A stretch of 5,420 nt of DNA from assembly GCA_900290385.1 (NCBI GenBank), contig OMSV01000107.1, positions 1 to 5,420 of the forward strand. Reading direction: 5' to 3'. Shown piece by piece: positions 1 through 4,979 of the stretch. The DNA is from Syntrophobacter sp. SbD2. Its GTDB lineage: Bacteria > Desulfobacterota > Syntrophobacteria > Syntrophobacterales > Syntrophobacteraceae. How positions within the stretch are numbered: position 1 is the stretch's first letter; each line of letters starts with the position of its first letter. Below the pieces are notes generated by a model that searched no databases, was not told the DNA's origin, and saw only the letters and a list, made by a program, of their open reading frames with translations. The position numbers and the translations under genes are program-made.

Positions 1-147
1 GTTCGATTGCTTCGAACCGGTCTTTTTCCGGTCAGCGGATCGCACTTTCGTCTTCTTGGCGCCACCCTCGAGCGGCGCAGCCGAAGAAGCCATTACAAAG
101 GCTAAAAATACTGCGAGCAGCAGGCAGAAGAAAAAACTTCTTCGCAT
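1..147 (-). CDS. Partial secreted basic protein (N-terminal 49 codons)
   Basis: The gene reads leftward from an ATG at 147 and runs off the window, so only the N-terminus is visible. It opens with a textbook Sec signal peptide: MRRS, then a hydrophobic core of Phe, Leu, Ala and Val (about residues 5-19), then a plausible signal peptidase I site after SSA near residue 23. The mature part that is visible is Lys/Arg/Ser-rich (GGAKKTKVRSADRKK), a linker-like composition that does not identify a family. The start is supported by an AAGGAAG ribosome binding site about 5 nt upstream and by a good promoter further upstream (206-234). It is divergent from the FecR-domain gene. The protein is probably periplasmic or cell-envelope; its function cannot be told from 49 residues. 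Confidence 0.72.
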   Translation of the reverse strand, partial: MRRSFFFCLLLAVFLAFVMASSAAPLEGGAKKTKVRSADRKKTGSKQSN

Positions 148-205
148 GTACTTCCTTTCAAATCTGTGAGCTGAATTTTCCAAAAAGGATTCAGACGTGT
201 GCGTC

Positions 206-234
206 CTTATACTTCGAATCGGCTTTCTTGACAA
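206..234 (-). promoter_or_regulatory. Sigma70-type promoter for the leftward gene
   Basis: On the minus strand there is a -35 box TTGTCA (5 of 6 matches to TTGACA, positions 229-234), a 17-bp spacer, and a -10 box TATAAG (5 of 6 matches to TATAAT, positions 206-211). Transcription would start near 198-200, giving a leader of about 50 nt before the ATG at 147. Spacing, match quality and placement all fit. This also argues that the 75-codon open frame covering 191-418 on the same strand is not a gene. Confidence 0.6.
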
Positions 235-369
235 TGGAAGGAATTTTCCGGGTCTTTCTGTGGTAATCAAGCGGGTAAGGCGGAAATAGGGAAAAGATCG
301 GCCCGGTTCTTCTCAGCCCTTTACCGCAGTAATCCAAAACCCGCTTTGTTCTCTGCTTCGCAAAGGCGC

Positions 370-396
370 GGTGGGTTGCGCTCCGCTTAACCCACC
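370..396. repeat. REP-like intergenic palindrome
   Basis: GGTGGGTT (370-377) and AACCCACC (389-396) form a perfect 8-bp inverted repeat. GCG/CGC inside it (378-380 and 384-386) can extend the stem, with a CTC loop and a two-base bulge. On the minus strand the element and its flank translate as GWVKRSATHR. From memory this is the spurious peptide typically produced by a REP-like palindrome scattered through many proteobacterial genomes. The element may extend leftward to about 340, because the peptide similarity I recall continues past the palindrome. It lies in the divergent intergenic region. Confidence 0.6.
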
Positions 397-575
397 CGGA
401 TGTCTGGACTGCTGTCAACGCATGCCATGCTCATTGGAAAAAATTCGGGATTGGACCCCTTGCTCGACCTTTCATAGTTTTCGTGCTATGCGCATTTTGA
501 TACGATAATAGGGGCATCTGTTAGACTTTTTCTCATCTTGCTTCGTCTTAACTGATATCCGCCTGAAAATCCGGA

Positions 576-631
576 GGAGGTGTCGAGCATTGCCCGCATT
601 TTCTGCGGGCAGCGGTTCTTTGGCGACTTAG
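576..631 (+). promoter_or_regulatory. Leader hairpin with strong isolated SD (possible attenuator)
   Basis: TGCCCGCA (591-598) and TGCGGGCA (604-611) form a perfect 8-bp GC-rich stem around the loop TTTTC. Just upstream, GGAGGTG (576-582) is a very strong Shine-Dalgarno match, although the FecR-domain gene begins 87 nt later with its own SD. Seven bases after GGAGGTG a TTG (590) opens a 13-codon frame ending at TAG 629-631 that runs through the hairpin. The geometry could mean leader-peptide attenuation. It could equally be chance, since no U-tract follows the stem. Confidence 0.3.
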
Positions 632-669
632 ACAAATGGAGTTTGATTTTCGGTACTGAGGAGAACGCA

Positions 670-2304
670 ATGAGAAGATTGAGCGCTCTCGCGCTTGGAC
701 TGGTCCTGGCCGTAGTGTGTGCGCCTGTCGTTTGCGCACAGGCCGGGAACTCCGAAAGACCTGCGCTTGTGGGCCGCATAACTTTTATCGAAGGTCAGCT
801 TCTCCGATATGTTTATGACGAAAAGGACTGGGTCGCCACCGTAAAAGATGCGCCCTTAGGGAGCCAAGACGCCCTCTATTCCAGTGATACGGGAAAGGCG
901 GAGTTCATGCTGCCAGGCGGAGTATGGGTGCGGACGGGAAGCGATACCCAGATACAGCTTATAGTCTTGCGGGACGACTTGACGGAAATCGATGTCGGCT
1001 CTGGCACCGCCAGGTTCTACAACAAAACGCCCTTCGGGTACGTGTTTGCGCGGCCCGGCACTGCCTTCGATCTTTATGTGGGTGATGCTTCGGCCGAGGT
1101 AATAAGCCTTGAGGGCACCGTTGACTTCGTCCTTGGAGATAAGGAAGCGCGGTATGCGGTCGAAGCCGGCGGCGCATCCATAATCTCTGATGGCAGGGTG
1201 GCCGTTGAGGGAGACGGCCAGGTGGACGCCGCCTGGGATGAATGGAACTTCAAGCGGGAAGAATTCTGGACACAAAGGGTGCAGGTCAAAGGAGAATCAA
1301 TCGATATCCTGCCGGCCGAGTTGCGCGATGATGCTTACGATCTTGACCGGAACGGCAGGTGGGTGCAGGTCTACTATGAAGGCCGGCAAAGAATGCTGTG
1401 GCGCCCGACGGAGGTTGCAGCAGGCTGGCAGCCGTTCACGGTTGGCAGGTGGACGGTGTGGTCCAGGGATAATGTCTGGATTCCTGAGGAATCATTCGGC
1501 TATGTGACGCACCATTATGGGAACTGGGTTTTTGTTAACTCGGCCTGGTATTGGGCCCCTCCTGAGAAGGCCGGGGCCGGCAATACAGGCAGACTCGTAA
1601 GCTGGTATCCCGGACGAGTCTCCTGGATACACTCGAACGCCCATGTCGGCTGGGTCACGCTCGCGCCCGCCGAGACGTACTACGCCCATAACTATTGGGG
1701 ACCGGGAAGCTACGCTGTTAGAGCAAGAGGAGGCGGAGTTGGAATCGGCATCGGCAGGCTGGCTTACGCCGGCCATGCGGTTGTCGTTCCCAGGGGCAGC
1801 CTTTACAGCGTAAACAGCTATACGGGCGTCAGGGTCGCGAGTATCGACCGGACCGCCATTATCAACAATTACAGGGCCGCGCCGGTCATCAGCGACAGGG
1901 TGGTCCCCGACTATCGTTCGATTCGGTACCGCTATGTCTATAACGTGAGCCTTGCTCACCTGCCGGCCAAACCTCACCAGGCTGTGTTAGCAAGGATAAA
2001 CCGCAACCGGATGATCGCCCCGAGGGGGAGAGGCGCCATTTCTGCCGTGGACGTTCAGCGGAACCTGGCCCGGATAGATCTGCGCAGACCTATCGGGGGA
2101 CCACAGGCCGCTCAGCGTGTTCAAAGACTTAGGATTACGAGCAGGATCGTTCCCGAGAACATGGTGAACAGGCCACGCTCTGAGGTTGAGTTTGTCCAGC
2201 GCGCCCTGAAAGCGCAGGGGATAAGGCCTCAGCACCGGCCGGGCTTGTACGGGCCCGGAGCGCAGCAGCTCCGGCGTACGACCCCCGCTGGATCGGACCG
2301 GTGA
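670..2304 (+). CDS. FecR-domain / DUF6600 exported protein
   Basis: A 544-residue exported protein. Residues 1-23 are a Sec signal peptide (MRRLSALALG, hydrophobic core, cleavage likely after VCA). Residues 34-165 form a FecR-like beta domain, with the hallmark stretch ARPGTAFDLYV (127-137) leading to VISLEGTVDF (144-153). Residues about 220-340 match the Trp/Tyr-rich DUF6600 domain: WRP..GWQPF..GRWTVW, then SFGYVTHHYGNWVF, YWAPP and VGWVTLAPAE. The C-terminal 200 residues are Arg-rich and low in recognisable motifs. No transmembrane anti-sigma segment or neighbouring ECF sigma factor is present, so it is probably an envelope structural or binding protein rather than an iron-signalling FecR. 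The start at 670 is chosen over the in-frame GTG at 580 because AGGAG lies 6 nt before it and the signal peptide begins there. ppnP follows 28 nt downstream, so co-transcription is likely. Confidence 0.88.
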   Translation: MRRLSALALGLVLAVVCAPVVCAQAGNSERPALVGRITFIEGQLLRYVYDEKDWVATVKDAPLGSQDALYSSDTGKAEFMLPGGVWVRTGSDTQIQLIVLRDDLTEIDVGSGTARFYNKTPFGYVFARPGTAFDLYVGDASAEVISLEGTVDFVLGDKEARYAVEAGGASIISDGRVAVEGDGQVDAAWDEWNFKREEFWTQRVQVKGESIDILPAELRDDAYDLDRNGRWVQVYYEGRQRMLWRPTEVAAGWQPFTVGRWTVWSRDNVWIPEESFGYVTHHYGNWVFVNSAWYWAPPEKAGAGNTGRLVSWYPGRVSWIHSNAHVGWVTLAPAETYYAHNYWGPGSYAVRARGGGVGIGIGRLAYAGHAVVVPRGSLYSVNSYTGVRVASIDRTAIINNYRAAPVISDRVVPDYRSIRYRYVYNVSLAHLPAKPHQAVLARINRNRMIAPRGRGAISAVDVQRNLARIDLRRPIGGPQAAQRVQRLRITSRIVPENMVNRPRSEVEFVQRALKAQGIRPQHRPGLYGPGAQQLRRTTPAGSDR

Positions 2305-2332
2305 GCGTGATGAGAGCTGAAAGGAGCAAAAG

Positions 2333-2647
2333 GTGGAGGAATTCAACAATGTAACAGTAGTGAAAAAGGCCAATGTCTATTTTGATGGAAATGTGACCAG
2401 CTGGAGCATCATTTTTGCGGATGGTTCCAAGAAAACTCTAGGGATTATGCTTCCCGGCGACTACGAATTCAATACCTCTGAAAAAGAGATCATGGAAATC
2501 CTGGCAGGCGATCTCGATGTACTGCTGCAGGGGGCGAGTGAGTGGAGAGCCGTAAGGGGTGGAGAAAAATTTGAGGTGGGTGCAAACTCCAGCTTCAAAT
2601 TGAGGGTTAGCAGTCTTACCGACTACTGTTGCTCCTTTGGCAAGTAG
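2333..2647 (+). CDS. ppnP: Pyrimidine/purine nucleoside phosphorylase PpnP (DUF1255)
   Basis: A 104-residue cytosolic cupin-like protein of the PpnP (formerly YaiE/DUF1255) family. Family members phosphorolyse several purine and pyrimidine nucleosides to the free base and ribose-1-phosphate. The whole family pattern is visible: [12 protein letters not shown] (13-24), [17 protein letters not shown] (30-46), the [12 protein letters not shown] segment (48-59), [22 protein letters not shown] (76-90) and the terminal DYCCSFG (97-103). Length is normal (E. coli PpnP is about 94 residues) with a short N-terminal extension. The start is GTG, supported by AAGGAG with 6-nt spacing; the nearby ATG at 2349 is out of frame. 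It lies 28 nt after the FecR/DUF6600 gene with no visible terminator between them. Nothing suggests a functional link beyond shared transcription. Confidence 0.93.
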   Translation: MEEFNNVTVVKKANVYFDGNVTSWSIIFADGSKKTLGIMLPGDYEFNTSEKEIMEILAGDLDVLLQGASEWRAVRGGEKFEVGANSSFKLRVSSLTDYCCSFGK

Positions 2648-2658
2648 CGCGGGAAGCG

Positions 2659-2743
2659 GGAAGAGGGAAATCCAAATTCCACCGCAGAGCCGGGGCATAG
2701 TCCGGTCAAGGAGAGGACGCAGAGAGGGAGCAGGAAGAGGGAA
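2659..2743 (+). repeat. Purine-rich spacer with direct repeat and dispersed-repeat copy A
   Basis: The 127-bp gap between ppnP and the next gene is strongly purine-rich on the plus strand. GGAAGAGGGAA occurs twice (2659-2669 and 2733-2743). Between the two lies a 46-nt element (2681-2726) beginning ACCGCAGAG and ending GCAGAGAG. A diverged copy in the same orientation occurs at 4205-4251. From memory, ACCGCAGAG/CGCAGAG-type units are common dispersed repeats in bacterial intergenic DNA. No open frame of note is present. Confidence 0.5.
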
Positions 2744-2774
2744 GGCCCCGGTGGATAACTTGTGAAGAAGAAAA

Positions 2775-3656
2775 ATGAAACACTGTGGTTTTTTATTGTT
2801 CGTATCTATCGCGATCATGCTGTGTCTTTTAGAAACGGCTTGCGGCCAAACATTGCTTGGAGTCCTGGAGGAGCCCCAATGCAATGATCGAAACGGTACG
2901 GCAGTCAGGGCCCTCTTTGCAAAGAGTGAGGCTGGATGGATATCACTTAGCAGCCAGAGCGCGGCAAGGGGTATCGACCTTGAGAAGATAAACTGGGTCA
3001 TCGGTCTTCATGGCCGTGAGATCGGAAAAATAAAGACCCTTGATCCGGGATTTAGCACCCCCTACCAGTGGACTTACCCGCGTGACAAGCTTCTAAACAT
3101 CTCACCGAACCAGACCATTCCGCGTGTCGCAGACAAGCTTCATCTATTCGCAGGCTGGTGCAGGGCGCCGAAGAACCGCCCACTTGTTGTAGTTTCAAAT
3201 GGAAGCGTTTCAGATCCCGATAACTGGGAACCCTTCAAGCCCGAAGCATCATTAATCGCCCGCGTGTTCGTTCAATTCCGGAAGCACGCCGGTCCGGCCG
3301 TTATATGCCCTGGGCACTCAGATTCCAGCGTGGTTTTCAGCTACACTTCAAACGACCTTGAAGCGCTAGCGGGGTATAAAGACCGGAGCGGGCGTAAACT
3401 AATATCGGTGCGGTTGAAACCCCGGACCGACGGCTGTGAAGGTCCGCCGGACGAAGCATGGGATTCACACACCTTTTTAGTTACGACGCAATCAACTTAC
3501 TTAGGCGCCGGATTGACTCTTGTAGATGCAGGCGACTATGACGCGAACGGCAAGAGTGCATTGTTGTTTTGGTTCGGTGGATATAACCAGGATGGTTATG
3601 TGCTTTTCTCGTCAGATTTGGCAAAGGAAGCCGACTACTTATGGCAGTATCATTAA
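2775..3656 (+). CDS. Exported protein of unknown function with Asp-rich loop
   Basis: A 293-residue protein I cannot assign to a named family. Residues 1-23 are a signal peptide with a hydrophobic core (FLLFVSIAIMLCLL). The sequence at the end is ETAC, which lacks a normal lipobox residue at -3, so a lipoprotein is possible but not favoured. Cysteines at 36, 129, 178 and 221 could form disulfides in the periplasm. Near the C-terminus DAGDYDANGK (251-260), followed by SALLFWFGGYNQDGYVLF, resembles the Asp-rich calcium-binding loop of FG-GAP/VCBS or dockerin-like motifs; only one copy is seen. The ATG has only a weak purine-rich GAAGAAG site before it, and no better in-frame start exists upstream. 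It stops with TAA, and a second TAA (out of frame) overlaps two bases later. Codon use resembles the upstream genes. Confidence 0.75.
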   Translation: MKHCGFLLFVSIAIMLCLLETACGQTLLGVLEEPQCNDRNGTAVRALFAKSEAGWISLSSQSAARGIDLEKINWVIGLHGREIGKIKTLDPGFSTPYQWTYPRDKLLNISPNQTIPRVADKLHLFAGWCRAPKNRPLVVVSNGSVSDPDNWEPFKPEASLIARVFVQFRKHAGPAVICPGHSDSSVVFSYTSNDLEALAGYKDRSGRKLISVRLKPRTDGCEGPPDEAWDSHTFLVTTQSTYLGAGLTLVDAGDYDANGKSALLFWFGGYNQDGYVLFSSDLAKEADYLWQYH

Positions 3657-3657
3657 T

Positions 3658-3910
3658 AAGGCGGGTGAACTAACTACAGAGTTTCCGGCTAAAGCCGGTA
3701 AGCGGATTGCATGTCTGGTCATTGACAATCCGATACTCCACAAGTATGGTTTGGATAAATACGATGGGCTGGGGCCGATTATCGGATTTTGTATCAGCGG
3801 CCTGCATCCCCGGCCATTTTAGCAAAATAGGAAAAGAAGGTTTCGACCGAAACATGGTAATCCGTATCGGGGAACAGGCCTCAAAACCTGTGCTATTGAA
3901 AAACGATTGA
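3658..3910 (+). pseudogene. Unidentified decayed ORF with frameshift at a C4 run
   Basis: This stretch lacks an intact gene but looks coding-like. Read from 3658 it gives GELTTEFPAKAGKRIACLV, then a segment with KYGLDKYDGLGPIIGF, until a stop at 3820-3822. If one C is ignored in CCCC at 3808-3811, the frame instead continues as GLHPGHFSKIGKEGFDRN, VIRIGEQ and ASKPVLLKND to a TGA at 3908-3910. No ATG or GTG start with an SD is available in the first frame downstream of 3656, so it appears 5'-truncated. The reconstructed end lies 12 nt before the DUF2442 gene, as expected of a former operon partner. I do not recognise the family. A 5-bp CCGGC/GCCGG hairpin sits at 3685-3698. Confidence 0.35.
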
Positions 3911-3922
3911 GGCTGCGCCACT

Positions 3923-4177
3923 ATGTACCCTTGTATAAAAGAAGTGATTCCGCGAGATGACTACACGCTTTTTCTTGTCTTTGAAAACGGCCGGGAAGGG
4001 GTCCTCAACATGAAACCAATTCTTGATTTCGGCGTATTTCAGCGAATCAAGGATTTGGATAAGTTCAAAAGTGTCCGAATTGCCTTCGATACAATTGAGT
4101 GGGACTGCGGCGTCGATCTCGATCCGGAATATATACATGAAAAATGCAAGCAGGGATCAACAGCCGAAGCCGATTAA
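3923..4177 (+). CDS. DUF2442 family protein
   Basis: An 84-residue soluble protein with the complete DUF2442 pattern: VIPRDDYTLFLVFENG (8-23), an MKPILDFGVFQRIKD segment (30-44), then FKSVRIAFDTIEW (48-60) and VDLDPEYI (64-71). In the family this is a small alpha/beta domain of unresolved biochemistry. It is often encoded beside a DUF4160 protein, and that pair has a toxin-antitoxin-like arrangement. No DUF4160 gene is found here; the preceding 265 bp hold only the decayed ORF. The ATG start is preceded by a modest GAGG (3909-3912) with rather long spacing, so translation may have depended on coupling to the upstream frame. The Asp/Glu/Lys-rich tail after residue 72 is not conserved as far as I recall. 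Confidence 0.85.
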   Translation: MYPCIKEVIPRDDYTLFLVFENGREGVLNMKPILDFGVFQRIKDLDKFKSVRIAFDTIEWDCGVDLDPEYIHEKCKQGSTAEAD

Positions 4178-4204
4178 CTCTTAGATGAAATGACCTACGC
4201 GCTG

Positions 4205-4251
4205 ACCGCAGAGGGCTGGTCATAGACAGGTCAAGGCGAGGGCACAGAGAG
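4205..4251 (+). repeat. Dispersed-repeat copy B
   Basis: A 47-nt element starting ACCGCAGAG, with CATAG and GGTCAAGG in the middle and CACAGAGAG at the end. It aligns with 2681-2726 over its whole length with one indel and roughly three quarters identity by eye. Orientation is the same, and both copies start about 30 nt downstream of a stop codon (33 nt after ppnP, 27 nt after the DUF2442 gene). Confidence 0.55.
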
Positions 4252-4309
4252 AAGAAAATGGGCAGGCAGGAAAAGCCGGAAGCAAACAGGGAGCTGCATT
4301 TTAAAGACC

Positions 4310-4328
4310 GTGAACAGTGAACAGTGAA
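4310..4328 (+). repeat. GTGAACA heptamer tandem repeat
   Basis: Two full copies and a partial third copy of GTGAACA lie in a purine-rich stretch that continues as GAAAAGAAAAAGC. It is a short microsatellite in non-coding DNA between the DUF2442 gene and the acyl-CoA synthetase pseudogene. Confidence 0.7.
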
Positions 4329-4372
4329 AAGAAAAAGCAAAAGAAAATAATTCGTTTTACAATCCCAGAATT

Positions 4373-4407
4373 CCTAAACCCCTAAACCCCTAAACCCCTA
4401 AACCCCT
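4373..4407. repeat. Telomere-like CCCCTAAA tandem array, G-quadruplex-prone
   Basis: The array is CCTAAA, then three exact copies of CCCCTAAA, then CCCCT. It has four C4 tracts at 4379-4382, 4387-4390, 4395-4398 and 4403-4406. The minus strand therefore has four GGGG tracts separated by TTTA loops, a textbook intramolecular G-quadruplex pattern. The array ends five bases before the first position where acyl-CoA synthetase homology can be recognised, so it marks the broken edge of that pseudogene. The unit resembles plant/algal telomeric repeats, but the surrounding genes are clearly bacterial. Confidence 0.85.
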
Positions 4408-4411
4408 CATT

Positions 4412-4966
4412 TTAAATCCCTCGCCTTTTTGGTTTCGTGGATACCGGAAAGATGATAAAAAAGCACAAGGAAGAAGAGTCGGAAACGGGTGATATTTCCC
4501 GGCAGGCGATACTGTGAAAATGGAAGAAGACGGCTGCCTTTTCTTAAGCGGGCGCTCCGGCGAAATCATCTTAAGCGCTTGCGAAAGGATAGGCCGTTCT
4601 TAGTGGCGAGCGCCATCGTGAAACATTTCACCACCGGGGAGGCTGCGGTTGCAGGAAAACCGGACCGACTGAAATGAGAGGCGATAAATGGTTATGTCAC
4701 CCTGGTTCCCTGAGCCGCCTAGCCGAGAGCTTTCTGAACAATCAAAAAACTTCGTCAAACAGCACCTTGCCGGGCACGAATACCCGCGGGAGGTTGAATT
4801 TATCGACCAATTATCCAAAACGCCAAGAGGCAAGATACAAAGTTTGCTGCTCAAGCAGCGCGCATCAGTTCGAACCCTGTTCGAGGCATTGAGAGCTATT
4901 GGAATATCGTATTCTTTATGGACACGCGCGTTGCAAGAGCTTTTCAACGTAGGACCAAACATATAA
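4412..4966 (+). pseudogene. Acyl-CoA synthetase (AMP-binding) 3' remnant, multiply broken
   Basis: This is the C-terminal third of an AMP-forming acyl-CoA ligase, recoverable only by switching frames. Segment 1 (4412-4592) reads PSPFWFRGYRKD, a stop at 4490-4492 where the conserved GWY Trp (TGG) is expected, then YFPAGDTVKMEEDGC, LSGRSGEIILSA and ERIG. This matches the family order GY, GWYxTGD, DEDGY, GR-DEII, GYRIGPFE. After a one-base loss near 4593, segment 2 reads PFLVASAIVKH, EAAVAGKPDRLK, then TGA 4675-4677 where KGE is expected, then EAINGYVTLVP. A further shift near 4711 leads to segment 3: PEPPSRELSEQ, FVKQHL, YPREVEFIDQLSKTPRGKIQ. Its Lys codon at 4832-4834 is the A10 catalytic lysine. 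The N-terminal adenylation core is missing. The ATG-initiated 92-codon frame at 4688-4966 is only the last segment; its first seven residues are out-of-frame. The stop overlaps the next gene's SD, implying a former operon. Confidence 0.85.
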
Positions 4967-4979
4967 GGAGATTCTCATG
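4964..4979 (+). promoter_or_regulatory. SD overlapping upstream stop (translational coupling)
   Basis: TAAGGAG at 4964-4970 merges the stop codon of the acyl-CoA synthetase frame with a strong Shine-Dalgarno sequence, 6 nt before the ATG at 4977. This fixes the CoA-transferase start and indicates that ligase and transferase were once translated together from one message. Confidence 0.8.

Noticed and set aside
191..418. 75-codon minus-strand open frame (TTG start)
   Set aside because: Its N-terminal part is the translation of a REP-like palindrome, it has no SD, and its 3' end contains a good promoter for the leftward gene.
480..509. GATAAT -10-like box as promoter for the FecR/DUF6600 gene
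   Set aside because: The -10 matches 5 of 6, but no acceptable -35 lies 16-18 bp upstream, so I cannot support it as a feature.
580..669. Upstream GTG extension of the FecR/DUF6600 gene
   Set aside because: The extension would bury the signal peptide 30 residues inside the protein; the ATG at 670 has AGGAG at 6-nt spacing and starts the signal peptide directly.
1492..1977. 161-codon minus-strand frame inside the FecR/DUF6600 gene
   Set aside because: It is fully antisense to a well-supported coding region and shows no recognisable family pattern; it is a shadow frame.
2750..2759. DnaA-box-like GTGGATAAC
   Set aside because: It is one near match (8 of 9) with no cluster, AT-rich unwinding region or origin genes; expected by chance.
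2438..3001. 187-codon minus-strand frame across the ppnP end and the next gene start
   Set aside because: It is antisense to ppnP and to a signal-peptide-bearing gene, with no SD and low-complexity content from the purine-rich spacer.
3685..3698. CCGGC-TAAA-GCCGG hairpin as terminator after the exported protein gene
   Set aside because: The stem is only 5 bp and no T-tract follows, so it is not a credible intrinsic terminator.
4489..4677. 62-codon plus-strand frame as an independent small gene
   Set aside because: Its second half is the middle segment of the acyl-CoA synthetase pseudogene, and its first half is out-of-frame translation of the preceding segment.
4600..4962. 120-codon minus-strand frame
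   Set aside because: It is antisense to the acyl-CoA synthetase remnant, whose plus-strand motifs are recognisable.
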